NCBI RefSeq assembly: GCF_001045555.1
Contig: NZ_LFBU01000001.1
Location: forward strand, 2,232,001 to 2,296,000
Length of the DNA stretch: 64,000 nucleotides
Origin: Marinobacter subterrani
GTDB lineage: Bacteria > Pseudomonadota > Gammaproteobacteria > Pseudomonadales > Oleiphilaceae
Direction of reading: 5' to 3'
Shown: piece by piece, positions 43,307 through 52,564 of the stretch
How the letters are laid out: every line of letters starts with the position of its first letter
How positions within the stretch are numbered: the first letter of the stretch is position 1
Position numbers and translations under genes: made by a program
Notes under the pieces: model-generated
Seen by the model: the letters and a program-made list of their open reading frames with translations, nothing else
What the model was told of the DNA's origin: nothing
The model's database searches: none

Positions 43307-44299
43307 ATGACCATAGACCGTGAACGCCTTGCCGCCCTTGCGGCAGAACCTCATTTTTACCAGGGCAAGTATCGCAATCTGGAGCCGGTGCCCCGCCATG
43401 GCCTGGGGGATTTCCTTCGCTGGCAACTGGCTCCCCGCCGGCGTTTTCCGCCGGGTAAACGCTACACACTTCTGCGCCCGGATGGCCACTTGCTGGCGCA
43501 CCCGCCATTAGTGCCGCAACTGGTCTGGCTCGGGCATGCGTCGTTCCTGTTCCAGTACCGCGGCCTGAACGTACTGACTGACCCGGTGTTGTCGGACCGA
43601 GCCAGCCCCTTCCGGTTGGTCGGGCCGAAGCGGTTTACGCCACCAGCCCTGACGGTCGAGGAAATGCCGCCTATCCACCTCGTACTGATATCCCACAATC
43701 ACTACGACCATCTCGACGAAGCAACGGTGCGCCGGTTGCACCAACGTTTCGGGGACAACCTGCGCTTCTGTATTCCCATGGGCATGCGACGCTGGTTCGA
43801 AAAGCGCGGTATCCATAACCTGGTGGAACTGGACTGGTGGCAATCCGCGCCCCTGGCGGGCGATACCGAAGTGTTCTGCCTGCCAGCGCAGCACTTCAGC
43901 GGACGAACCCCTACCGACACCAACACCGCGCTCTGGTGCAGTTGGCTGCTGGAGATAGAGGGATTTCGGTTCTATTTCGGTGGGGACACAGGTTATGGGC
44001 AGGTTTTTCAAACGATTGGCGAGCTGTTCGCGCCTATTGATCTGGCGCTGCTACCCATCGGCGCCTACGACCCGCGCTGGTTCATGTCGCCGGTACACGT
44101 AGCACCGGAAGAGGCCGCCAGGATTCACCAGGATATTGGCGCCCGCCAGTCAGTCGCCATGCACTGGGGCACCTTCGTGCTCACCGATGAGCCCATGGAC
44201 GAGCCTCCCCGGCGCCTGCGGCTGGCGCTGGAGAAACAGGGCATCAGTGAGTCGGATTTCCGGGTGATGCAACACGGGGAGGTGTGGTCGCCGCAATAA
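43307..44299 (+). CDS. MBL-fold metallo-hydrolase (NAPE-PLD-like)
   Basis: 330 residues. The zinc-binding motif is LVLISHNHYDHLD (HxHxDH), with further ligands in GGDTGYG and AMHWGTF. WLGHASFLFQYRGLNVLTDP, then GPKRFTPPALTVEEMP, matches the N-acyl-phosphatidylethanolamine phospholipase D-like group. No signal peptide. It probably cleaves a phosphoester or amide of a lipid-type substrate; activity not established. Confidence 0.92.
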   Translation: MTIDRERLAALAAEPHFYQGKYRNLEPVPRHGLGDFLRWQLAPRRRFPPGKRYTLLRPDGHLLAHPPLVPQLVWLGHASFLFQYRGLNVLTDPVLSDRASPFRLVGPKRFTPPALTVEEMPPIHLVLISHNHYDHLDEATVRRLHQRFGDNLRFCIPMGMRRWFEKRGIHNLVELDWWQSAPLAGDTEVFCLPAQHFSGRTPTDTNTALWCSWLLEIEGFRFYFGGDTGYGQVFQTIGELFAPIDLALLPIGAYDPRWFMSPVHVAPEEAARIHQDIGARQSVAMHWGTFVLTDEPMDEPPRRLRLALEKQGISESDFRVMQHGEVWSPQ

Positions 44300-44378
44300 T
44301 GAAGAGCAGTGACAGGCAGAATACTTAGCCCCTTTTATTCCCCTTAACCTTCCCCAGGGGCTCAGTTACAGAATCTAC

Positions 44379-45140
44379 CTAAGACCCCAGCAGACATTCT
44401 TTGGCCTCATTGATACGCGCCGCCAGGTAGTTGCTGCCACCACGATCAGGATGAAGTTTCTGCATCATCCGTCGGTGGGCCTGGATAATATCTTCCCGGC
44501 TGGCACCGGGCGCCAATCCGAGGATATCCAGGGCTTCGCTTTCGGTCAGAGGGCCGCCGGCGCCCGCAGAACTGCCACGGTCGCCGGCGTTTCCAGTGTC
44601 CGTGTCAGCCTGGTCATCAGCACGCCAGGAATCCCCGAAACGACGATCAAGGTAAGTTTCCAGCAGCCTGGCAGAGTCCTCATCCTGCTCCCGACAATAC
44701 CGCAGCAGCTCGATAAATTCGCTCTCGCTCAGATCTGCCAGTGCCCGGCCGGCCATGGGGCCCTTCAGGATCTCACCACTCATGGTTCCGGAGTCATGGT
44801 CCAGGCTCATCTTGAGAATGTCGCTGGAGACGTGGGACTGGTTGCCCGATGAGGCTGTCGCGTCGCCTTTGCCCAGCCCCGACGCGCCGCCCATCAGCAG
44901 AGCCGGCAATACCCGGCGCAGCAGTGGGAACAGCAGCACTAACAAGGCGAACACAAAGTGCAGACGGCCGGTAACGGCCAGCAGGGCCACCATTGTCACG
45001 CCAGCGCTCAATACCAGTTTGAGTATGGCGGCCTTGCGCTGGCTGGCCGGCTGGTTACGCACCCAGACCCACGCGACAACCGACAGGAAGATAACCAAAA
45101 GCGTTAATGGCACTGAGATACCCCGGGCTGGTTGGCCCAT
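44379..45140 (-). CDS. Membrane-anchored J-domain protein
   Basis: 253 residues. Two or three membrane helices at the N-terminus (ISVPLTLLVIFLSVVAWVWV and a second pair near 38-75) precede a linker and a C-terminal J domain of about 55 residues (EALDILGLAPGASREDIIQA, then QKLHPDRGGSN with the HPD motif). The layout is like Pam18/Tim14-type co-chaperones that stimulate DnaK at the membrane. The VWA gene lies 19 bp upstream on the same strand, so they were probably one operon. Confidence 0.88.
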   Translation of the reverse strand: MGQPARGISVPLTLLVIFLSVVAWVWVRNQPASQRKAAILKLVLSAGVTMVALLAVTGRLHFVFALLVLLFPLLRRVLPALLMGGASGLGKGDATASSGNQSHVSSDILKMSLDHDSGTMSGEILKGPMAGRALADLSESEFIELLRYCREQDEDSARLLETYLDRRFGDSWRADDQADTDTGNAGDRGSSAGAGGPLTESEALDILGLAPGASREDIIQAHRRMMQKLHPDRGGSNYLAARINEAKECLLGS

Positions 45141-45159
45141 CAGTGGATTGTTACAAGCG

Positions 45160-45856
45160 CTAGCGGATCTGCCGGGTCAGGCGCTTGACCTCCGGGGAGT
45201 TGCGGCGGGAAAAATCCCGTAACGCCCGTGCGCCCCCGGAAGCATAGACCGCGACCGCGGCCATAAGATCCTTGAGAACCTGCGGGCTGTTGCGATCAAA
45301 GGGCGCGTAAGCGCCACCGGAGAGTTTGCTGACCTGCTGGAACACCGCTCTGGCATGGGCGTCTTCGCCCTCATGGAACATGAACACGGGGGTTCTCAAC
45401 ATGCCCAGTTCTCCGGCGGTATGACAAAGCTCATCCACCGGCTCTTCGCAGCAGTCTCCGATAAACACCACTGCCTTGACGGGTTTTGCGCGGGTTTCTC
45501 TCACCGCGTGGGCCAGCACCCGGCTGATCTGGGTGCGACCACCGAGGCAGGAAACGCCGTTCATCAGCTTCAGCAGTTGGCCGGTCCCGGTGACAAACCC
45601 CGTGGCTTTGAACTCGCCGAAACCGCGATAGTAACAAAGCTGAATGGCCAGCCCGCCCATATCCCGGGTCGCCACAAACAGCTCACTCTGCAAGTGGCAG
45701 GCCTGATCCCAGGTCGCCTCGCGGCTTGCGGTCGCCCTCCAGCGCGAAAATCAGCCGCCCCTGCCCGCCGCCATGTTTGGGCAGGGTGCGAACCTCGTTA
45801 ATAAACTGATCGATCGCCTGTTTGTCGGATCGGTTGCGTAGCTCTTTGTCGGACAT
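45160..45856 (-). pseudogene. VWA-domain protein gene with single-base frameshift
   Basis: The natural start is ATG 45856: MSDKELRNRSDKQAIDQFIN, then RTLPKHGGGQGRLIFALEG. The protein then goes out of frame and stops. One frame over, the reading continues as ATASREATWDQACHLQSELF and ends at 45160 with a complete VWA domain. Dropping one G from the GAGGG run near 45740 restores FALEATASREATWD, where the MIDAS-like motif sits (usually DATAS). It is therefore an intact 230-residue gene apart from one inserted base, either a recent mutation or a base-call error. Confidence 0.85.
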
Positions 45857-45971
45857 GGCCCCCTGAAACCGCCTGAATTCGCCAGTGATTCAGTAAAAGC
45901 TTAGGGCAAAGCCAACGTAATTCACAGGAGCCGGCCAGAGCAACATATCCCGACTTGAGCCTGACCACACA

Positions 45972-46961
45972 TTACCGAGTCGGAGGCGCCATAAACTCGG
46001 GCCCGACGGGATCGTCAATGTACCTGTCCAGGATGTCATCAATGGCGGCCATTGCCTCCTTATCGAGCGACCAGCCTTCGATGTCATCCACTGGATCCAG
46101 CTGTTCCGGCCTTCTCGCACCCCAGAGCGCGGTGGTAACACCGGGCTGATCCACCAGCCAACGAAGCGCCAGCGCCAGTACATTTTTCTGATAGCGCTCT
46201 TTGGCAAATGCATCCAGCTCAGCCACCGCATTCAGGTATTGGCGATAACGATCACCCTGGAACTTCGGATCGTTCTTGCGCAGATCGTCACCGGTGAACT
46301 GCGTATCTTCCCGCATCTTGCCGGTCAGCAGGCCGCGGCAAAGCCCACCATAGGTAATGGTGGCAATGCCGTTTTCCCGGCAGTACGGAAGGATTTCCTG
46401 CTCGATATCCCGTTCGAACAGGTTATACGGGGGCTGCAAGCTGTGCAGCGGCACACTCTTCTGCAACTCGTCCATTTGTGAGGGTGTAAAGTTGCTCACA
46501 CCAATGGCCCGGATTTTCCCGGCCTGATAGAGCTTTTCCAGCGCCCGGGCAGTTTCTTCCATGGGCGTCTTCGGATCCGGCCAATGAACCTGGTAAATGT
46601 CGATCCTGTCCGTCTGAAGGCGTTTCAGGGAATCCTCGATCTCACGCTCTATGCGCGAGGCAGTGGAATCCCGCCAGACTTTGTCGTGATCGTCGCTCCA
46701 GTTAAGAGCCACCTTGGTGGCCAGGGCAACCTTATCCCGCCGGCCATTGGCAAGGGCTTTGCCCACAATCTCCTCGGAGCGCCCGAAGCCATACACCGGC
46801 GCCGTATCGATCAGACCAATGCCTTTGTCGATAGCCCTGTGGATGGTATCGATGGACCGGGCTTCGTCCGTTCCGCCCCACATCCAGCCACCAATGGCCC
46901 AGGTGCCGAGCCCGACAGGGGTTACCTGAATGTCCGTGTTTCCGAATGTTCGCTTATCCAT
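45972..46961 (-). CDS. Aldo/keto reductase
   Basis: 329 residues of TIM-barrel type. The catalytic set is visible: DTAPVYGFGRSEEIVGKAL (Asp and Tyr), ALATKVALNW (Lys) and IYQVHWPDP (His). GLGTWAIGGWMWGG at the start and WALRWL-like LALALRWLVDQPGVTTALWG near the C-terminus match the Tas/YajO-like group, NADPH-dependent. Substrate unknown. Both neighbours are unrelated. Confidence 0.92.
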   Translation of the reverse strand: MDKRTFGNTDIQVTPVGLGTWAIGGWMWGGTDEARSIDTIHRAIDKGIGLIDTAPVYGFGRSEEIVGKALANGRRDKVALATKVALNWSDDHDKVWRDSTASRIEREIEDSLKRLQTDRIDIYQVHWPDPKTPMEETARALEKLYQAGKIRAIGVSNFTPSQMDELQKSVPLHSLQPPYNLFERDIEQEILPYCRENGIATITYGGLCRGLLTGKMREDTQFTGDDLRKNDPKFQGDRYRQYLNAVAELDAFAKERYQKNVLALALRWLVDQPGVTTALWGARRPEQLDPVDDIEGWSLDKEAMAAIDDILDRYIDDPVGPEFMAPPTR

Positions 46962-47228
46962 GCTTTCTCCCGTTGCCTTGAAAATTATCTGGAAAATTCA
47001 GCTCAGTGAATGTTTCGTACTAATAGACATGCGAGGGTGGGCGCGAGATTTCAACCCCAGGAGTCTCATGCGCTGCGTTCAACGCGTTCGGCATTGGATA
47101 ACCAAAAAGGCGTTCGCACTTTCGTTCTGTTACAGACATTTATTTTCCGGCTCGATATTCTGAAGCAGCATGGGCACAGGCCGTTACGATACGATGGCTG
47201 GCGGGTTTCCGGGATAAAGGGTTTGCGA

Positions 47229-48038
47229 ATGGTTTGGAACTACCGTTTCAGTGGAACGATTCTCGCGGGAATGCTGCTAATCAGCGGGCTTTCCAGCGCC
47301 CATGCCTGGGGCGAACCGATCACTGTCGTGACCGAGCACTCGCCTCCCGGTGAATACTTCGATGAAAATGGCCGTGTAACCGGCCCTACCGCCGAACTTG
47401 TCCGTGAATTGATGCACCGTGCCGGCGTGCCGGGTGACATTACTCTGCTTCCATGGGCCCGGGGCTTTATGCTGGCCCGGAGAGGACCCAATATTGCATT
47501 GTTTGAAACCACGCGATCAGAAATACGGGAACACCAGTTCAAGTGGGTTGGTCCAATCAAACGCATCACTGGCGGTCTTTTTGTCCGTCGCCAGGATGAT
47601 ATTTCAATAGAGACATTGGACGACGCGCGCGCCCTTGATGGCATCTGCGCTTATCGCGGCAGTTCCGGCGGACAATCACTGGAAGCTCGGGGCTTTACTA
47701 ATCTGGAGCAACCCACCCTGTCGGAGCAGTGTCTGGAAATGCTGATGCACGGTCGTGTCGATGCCTGGATGACCAGCGACATTGCCCGTTTGCCGATATT
47801 TGCCGAAACGGGTTATTCAGAGGACGAAGTCAGACTGGCCTATGCCACCTCGACGAAATATCTGTACATTGCGATGTCCCTGGATACGCCGGATGCGACT
47901 GTCAATCTTTGGCAAGCAACCCTTGACCAGATGAAACTGGATGGCACGCTTGCACAGTATTACCGGGGCATCTACCCCGATGAAATGATCGAAGCACTCA
48001 GCCAGCCGGGACATCCCGATATTCCCTGGCTGGACTAG
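47229..48038 (+). CDS. Periplasmic solute-binding protein, family 3-like
   Basis: 269 residues from ATG 47229 with AAAGGG upstream. A signal peptide (ILAGMLLISGLSSAHAWG) precedes a bacterial SBP family 3 domain (ITVVTEHSPPGEYFDENGRV, LLPWARGFMLARRGPNIALF). There are no transporter permease genes nearby. Such orphan proteins in marine gammaproteobacteria often feed sensor systems; whether it interacts with the kinase at 52565 is unknown. Two cysteines (GICAYRGSSGG and LSEQCLEML) could be paired. Confidence 0.88.
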   Translation: MVWNYRFSGTILAGMLLISGLSSAHAWGEPITVVTEHSPPGEYFDENGRVTGPTAELVRELMHRAGVPGDITLLPWARGFMLARRGPNIALFETTRSEIREHQFKWVGPIKRITGGLFVRRQDDISIETLDDARALDGICAYRGSSGGQSLEARGFTNLEQPTLSEQCLEMLMHGRVDAWMTSDIARLPIFAETGYSEDEVRLAYATSTKYLYIAMSLDTPDATVNLWQATLDQMKLDGTLAQYYRGIYPDEMIEALSQPGHPDIPWLD

Positions 48039-48107
48039 GGCAAAGCCCGCCTCGTGCGATGCCAGCCGAGAAAACTATCCAGAAAATAAACCAGTCCCGG
48101 TTGTTCA

Positions 48108-48380
48108 TCAAACCTTCTTCACAAACTCCGACGTCAGCTTCATGGCGCCTATGCTGTCGATCTTACAATCGATGTCATGGTCGCCACCTACCGGGCGAAT
48201 GTTTTTCACCTTGGTGCCAACCTTGACCACCGAACTGGAACCCTTGATTTTCAGATCTTTGATCACGGAAACGGTGTCGCCATCCTGCAGCTCGTTGCCG
48301 TTAGCATCACGAATCACGCTCGCCGCTTCTGCGGCGGCCGCCTCAGCTTCGATCCACTCATGCGCACGCTGAGGATACAG
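48108..48380 (-). pseudogene. Truncated yjdM/phnA-like gene lacking its zinc ribbon
   Basis: From [20 protein letters not shown] to the end ([40 protein letters not shown]) this is the C-terminal domain of YjdM. Normal proteins begin with about 25 residues carrying two CxxC motifs and ending CPECAYEW. Here the first pair is absent and the last Cys has become Arg (PQRAHEW). The 5' border lies inside the end of the glutaminase gene, so a deletion has joined the two. It has no start codon of its own with a site. Confidence 0.75.
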
Positions 48381-49347
48381 CGAGGCTTTCCGACAGCAGC
48401 TCCAATGCATACTGGGCCACCACCGAATTGCCGTTATCGTCGAGCGCTGGCGACCAGGCGCAGACGGAGAACTGGCCCGGCACTATCGCCACAATGCCAC
48501 CACCGACACCACTCTTGGCCGGCAGGCCAACACGGTAGGCAAACTCGCCGGCAGCGTCATACATGCCGGAGGTGAACAGCAGCGAGTTGATCCTGCGTGC
48601 CAACTCCGCTTCCACGAACTGCTCGCCCGCCTGGCGGGAATAGCCATCTGCTGCCAGGTAATTCAGTGCCACCGCCAGATCGACACAGTTCATGCTTAAC
48701 GAGCAGCAAGCGAAATAGGTGTGGAGCACATCGTCAACTTCGTTATTAATGTTGCCGAATGCCTTCGTTAAATAAGCCATCGCGGCGTTCCGCGAACGGT
48801 GTTTCCATTCCGAGGCCAAGACGTCACGGTCGATCAGTATGGACGAATTGCCAGACAGACGCCTCGCTGTGTCCTGGATGACCTGTACCGGCGTCGCGAA
48901 AGCGCTGACCAAAGAGTCGGCGACAACAATAGCTCCAGCATTGATGAATGGGTTGCGCGGTTTGCCGCATTCCGCCTCAAGCTGTATCAGGGAGTTGAAC
49001 GGCATGCCGGAAGGGTTGAGCCCGACCCTCTCCCAAAGTGTGTTACCGAAGACTCGCAGCGACAGGGTCAGCAGGAATACCTTCGATATACTCTGCACCG
49101 AGAACGGCTCCCGGGCATCGCCAGCGGCGTAAACGCGACCGTCGTTGGTACAGATCGCGATACCAAACCGGTTCGCGTCCTGTTTTGACAGCGCCGGAAT
49201 ATAGCTTGCAACCTTCCCCTGGCCGAGCCGTGTACTTGCCTGGTGGCGGATTCCTTCCAGCCACTCCTGCACACCTTCGACAGTCGTCGATGAAACACCC
49301 GGGCGCGAAGACCCCTTCACGCCCGGGTAATGCGCCAGCAGATTCAT
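48358..49347 (-). CDS. glsA: Glutaminase
   Basis: 329 residues. The serine-type glutaminase motifs are intact: [20 protein letters not shown] (SxxK with the nucleophile Ser), [16 protein letters not shown], and [25 protein letters not shown] (written here in parts: [20 protein letters not shown]). It hydrolyses glutamine to glutamate and ammonia in the cytoplasm. Its ATG overlaps the symporter stop by 4 bp (ATGA), so uptake and hydrolysis are coupled. The extreme C-terminus ([10 protein letters not shown]) is joined to the yjdM remnant and may not be the ancestral end. Confidence 0.93.
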   Translation of the reverse strand: MNLLAHYPGVKGSSRPGVSSTTVEGVQEWLEGIRHQASTRLGQGKVASYIPALSKQDANRFGIAICTNDGRVYAAGDAREPFSVQSISKVFLLTLSLRVFGNTLWERVGLNPSGMPFNSLIQLEAECGKPRNPFINAGAIVVADSLVSAFATPVQVIQDTARRLSGNSSILIDRDVLASEWKHRSRNAAMAYLTKAFGNINNEVDDVLHTYFACCSLSMNCVDLAVALNYLAADGYSRQAGEQFVEAELARRINSLLFTSGMYDAAGEFAYRVGLPAKSGVGGGIVAIVPGQFSVCAWSPALDDNGNSVVAQYALELLSESLAVSSACA

Positions 49348-50813
49348 CGTGTCGCTGCGGCACTTTCAGCAACGAACCGGCCGGTCCCTTGACGATCTTC
49401 AGGTTCGATCTCCCAGGCGGTCGCATCGATGTTGAGATCCACAAAGTTGGCGGCATCGAACACTGGCCGCGGGATACCGGCCTCAACCTGATCGTCAAAG
49501 TCGCGCAGGATCCTCAGCCCAGGCCGCATCAACATAATCAATGCAAGCAGGTTCGCCAGTGCCAGCAATCCCATCGTCACGTCTGCAAATCCGAATACAG
49601 TACTGAGATCCGTCGTCGCACCCCAGCCACACAGGACAATAACTGCAACGCGGAAGGCGTTGAACAGCATATGATTTCCTTCACTAAAGAAGTTGAGGCT
49701 GTTCTCGCCCAGGTAGTAGTTGTAAATAATGGTGCTGAAACCGAAAAGCATTAATGCAATGCTGACGAATTCGCGCCCCCATTCACCGACATGAGTGGCC
49801 AGTGATGCCTGGGTAAGGGCCACCCCGCCGACATCGGTACCCAGAGTCGGGTCATAGGCGGTACCCAGCAGGATAATCAGTGCGGTGCAGGTACACAGCA
49901 CAAGGGTATCGATAAACACCGAGAGCGCCTGCACGCCACCCTGGTTTACCGGGTGCGGCACATAGGCTACGGCGGCGACATTTGGCGCGCTGCCAAGCCC
50001 TGCTTCGTTCGAGAACAGGCCCCGCTTCACCCCCATCAGTATGGCGGCGCCAATACCACCGCCAACTGCAGGCTCAAGGCCGAACGCACTCTTGACGATC
50101 AGCGCCAGCATGGTCGGCACTTGCTCGAGATTCATCGCCAGCACCACCACCGCGATCGCCAGATAGCCAAATGCCATAACGGGCACCAGTACCTCAGCCG
50201 TTCGGGCGATGCGTTTGACACCGCCAAATATGATGACCCCGACAGCAATCGCCATCGCGATTCCGGTGTAGATCACGGGAACCCCGAAAGCATCCTCAAA
50301 CGACGTCGCAACGGAGTAGGACTGCAGTGCGGTGAAACCGAATCCGAAGGTCACCAGCAGCAGAAATGAATAGACAACCGCCAGCCACTTCCAGTTCCGC
50401 CCCAGCCCGCGTGAGATGTAGTACGCAGGACCGCCGCGATAAGTACCATCCGGCTCGGCCGTCTTGTAGGCCTGGGCAAGCGTACACTCCAGGAAACTGG
50501 TGGCCATACCCATCAGGCCCACGACCCACATCCAGAATATGGCACCGGGCCCACCGAGGGTGATGGCGACTGCCACACCCGCGATATTGCCGCCACCGAC
50601 CCGGCCGGCAACGGACAGCAGCAACGCCTGGAACGAGCTCAGGTGGCCGTGCTTGTCACGGCTGAACGCCTGGCCCGCACCAAAAATACGGAACATTCGG
50701 CCGAAGTAACGGAACTGTACAAAGCGTGATGCGACGGTAAAACCAATACCGACCGCGATCAGCATTGCGATCAGGAGCTTGCCCCAAAGAAAGTCGTTGA
50801 GTAGTTCCAGCAT
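49344..50813 (-). CDS. AGCS-family sodium:amino acid symporter (alanine/glycine/glutamine type)
   Basis: 489 residues from ATG 50813, with GGAGG eight bases upstream. It has about ten membrane helices and the AGCS signatures VAGRVGGGNIAGVAVAITLGG-like (VGGGNIAGVAVAITLGGPGA) and KRGLFSNEAGLGSAPNVAA. Members import alanine, glycine or glutamine with sodium. Coupling to glutaminase makes glutamine the likely substrate here. A sigma-54-like promoter lies 68-83 bp upstream of the start and the neighbouring gene is a sigma-54 activator. Confidence 0.92.
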   Translation of the reverse strand: MLELLNDFLWGKLLIAMLIAVGIGFTVASRFVQFRYFGRMFRIFGAGQAFSRDKHGHLSSFQALLLSVAGRVGGGNIAGVAVAITLGGPGAIFWMWVVGLMGMATSFLECTLAQAYKTAEPDGTYRGGPAYYISRGLGRNWKWLAVVYSFLLLVTFGFGFTALQSYSVATSFEDAFGVPVIYTGIAMAIAVGVIIFGGVKRIARTAEVLVPVMAFGYLAIAVVVLAMNLEQVPTMLALIVKSAFGLEPAVGGGIGAAILMGVKRGLFSNEAGLGSAPNVAAVAYVPHPVNQGGVQALSVFIDTLVLCTCTALIILLGTAYDPTLGTDVGGVALTQASLATHVGEWGREFVSIALMLFGFSTIIYNYYLGENSLNFFSEGNHMLFNAFRVAVIVLCGWGATTDLSTVFGFADVTMGLLALANLLALIMLMRPGLRILRDFDDQVEAGIPRPVFDAANFVDLNIDATAWEIEPEDRQGTGRFVAESAAATR

Positions 50814-50880
50814 CGGGAACCTCCACGTTTGTTGTTGTGAGTGTGTGGCGCCCATCCAACGACAGCGCCGCCACGACTAG

Positions 50881-50896
50881 AGCAAGCACTGCGCCA
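50881..50896 (-). promoter_or_regulatory. Sigma-54-like promoter of the symporter-glutaminase operon
   Basis: On the minus strand the sequence is TGGCGCA-GTGC-TTGCT, a near-consensus sigma-54 element (TGGCACG-N4-TTGCW) with GG and GC correctly spaced by 10 bases. It leaves a leader of about 55 bases before the ATG with GGAGG. It is the best promoter match in the window. Confidence 0.65.
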
Positions 50897-50975
50897 ATCC
50901 TTCGGAATTCTCCTAACCACTTGTTGCAAAAGGATAAATAAGGGATTTAATGCGGAAGCCGTGTAGGCGGAAGGG

Positions 50976-51078
50976 ATATAACCTGAAGCGCAAGGGGGCA
51001 GGTAATATCAGGATTAATCTTTAAATATCCGTTAGATACAAGATAAAAACGAGGTTATAGCTGTCCAAAAGGTTATAG
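50976..51078 (-). promoter_or_regulatory. Repeated GGTTATA elements, putative enhancer sites
   Basis: GGTTATAG occurs at 51053-51060 and 51071-51078 in the same orientation, 18 bp apart, and its inverse ATATAACC at 50976-50983. They lie about 80-180 bp upstream of the -24 element, the usual distance for binding sites of NtrC-type activators. The adjacent response regulator is the natural candidate. Confidence 0.45.
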
Positions 51079-51101
51079 GGGTTCAAACGGCCCTATGACA
51101 C

Positions 51102-52511
51102 TCAGGACTGCAGTTTTTTCATTCGCTTGCTCAACGCAGGCTGGGAAATGTCCAGCAGTCGAGATGCAATGGACTGATTGCCGTCGGCACGCCTCATTGC
51201 CTCCTGCACCAGCAAATCCGCCACATCACGCAGCGCCGGCAATGGTTCATCGGCGATGAAAACAGAGCGGTGCTCGACAGGCGCGCGGGTGGTTTCCGAA
51301 CCACTGAAATCGATGGCCCGCTTGAACACAGACATCGACAGCATGCGGGAGCGATGGACGCCCACGGCGTCATACACCATGGCACGCAACTCCCGCACGT
51401 TCCCGGGGAAGTCGTAGTTGGACAAAAGTACCGGCAGCTCCGCAGGTACGACCGGTCTGGTTTTCCCCATCTCCTCGGCAGCCTTGGCGAGAAAGTGCTC
51501 CAGCAACAACGGTATATCCTGCTTGCGGTGCCTTAACGGCGGTATCCGTACATGGTGGGTGCGCAGGCGGTAGTATAGGTCCTTGCGGAATTCCCCTGCT
51601 GCCTGCTTCGTTGCCAGGTCCTGATGGGTGGCAACCAGCACCCTGGCCCGTAGCTGTTTTGGCCGGTCGCTACCCAGGGGATAGTATTCCCCCTCCTGCA
51701 GTAGCCGCAGAAGCTTCACCTGGGACGCCATACTAAGATCACCAATCTCGTCGAGGAACAGGGTTCCCTCAGCGGCCTGCTCGATCATGCCGGCGCGCGC
51801 CGTCTCGGCCCCGGTAAAGGCACCACGCTGGTGGCCAAACAGCGTATCGGCGAACATGTTGTCATCAAGCCCGGCGACATTGACACAAACCAATGATCCC
51901 GGGCGTTTGCTCAGGGTATGTGTAGCGCGAGCGATCAGCTCCTTGCCAGTCCCGCTTTCGCCGCAGACCAGGATCGGCTCGCGGCTCACCGCGACCGATT
52001 CCAGATACTGGAACACCGACCGCATGCCCTTATCCCCCGTGACAATAGGCGCAAACACCTCGGGATGATCCAGAGTGTCGTTGAGGACATGCCGGCGTAG
52101 CGCCTGGTTTTCCTGCCGCAACTCCTGCAGCCGGATAGCCCGCTTGATACCTTCGATCAACCGGTCCTGCTCGTCAGTTTTGACGAAATAATCGAAAGCG
52201 CCGAGCTTGATGCAGTTGACGGCTGTTTCTACCTGATTCAGTCCGCTGATGACGATCACCCCAACCTCCGGGTGTTCCTCAACAATCTGATGCAGCAGTT
52301 CCTCACCACCAACGTGCGGCATGGTCAGATCAAGTGTGACAAGACCGATATTCTCCCGCGCCAGTATCCCCATCACGTCACGGCTATCCTGACAGCGGTG
52401 AAGATGGGTGATACCACCGCTGCGTTCCAGCGCAATCCCGAGACTTCGCAGGAACGAGGGCTCGTCGTCCACCAGCAACACACCAAACGTGGGGTACAGG
52501 CTCTTCGTCAT
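51102..52511 (-). CDS. Sigma-54-dependent response regulator (NtrC family)
   Basis: 469 residues from ATG 52511, with GGAG nine bases upstream; in-frame starts at 52562 and 52568 would overlap or abut the kinase stop and cannot be excluded. Receiver domain first (VLLVDDEPSF; phospho-acceptor in LVTLDLTMPHVGG; VKTDEQD). Then an AAA+ domain with Walker A GESGTGKE, the sigma-54 loop GAFTGAETARAG and Walker B LFLDEIGDL. A Fis-type helix-turn-helix ends it (NQSIASRLLDISQPALSKRM). It likely activates the sigma-54 promoter of the symporter operon downstream. Confidence 0.93.
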   Translation of the reverse strand: MTKSLYPTFGVLLVDDEPSFLRSLGIALERSGGITHLHRCQDSRDVMGILARENIGLVTLDLTMPHVGGEELLHQIVEEHPEVGVIVISGLNQVETAVNCIKLGAFDYFVKTDEQDRLIEGIKRAIRLQELRQENQALRRHVLNDTLDHPEVFAPIVTGDKGMRSVFQYLESVAVSREPILVCGESGTGKELIARATHTLSKRPGSLVCVNVAGLDDNMFADTLFGHQRGAFTGAETARAGMIEQAAEGTLFLDEIGDLSMASQVKLLRLLQEGEYYPLGSDRPKQLRARVLVATHQDLATKQAAGEFRKDLYYRLRTHHVRIPPLRHRKQDIPLLLEHFLAKAAEEMGKTRPVVPAELPVLLSNYDFPGNVRELRAMVYDAVGVHRSRMLSMSVFKRAIDFSGSETTRAPVEHRSVFIADEPLPALRDVADLLVQEAMRRADGNQSIASRLLDISQPALSKRMKKLQS

Positions 52512-52564
52512 CGAACGTGGCTCCGGTCTCGTCTGCGAATATTCACGGGGTTTTGTTGGCATTC

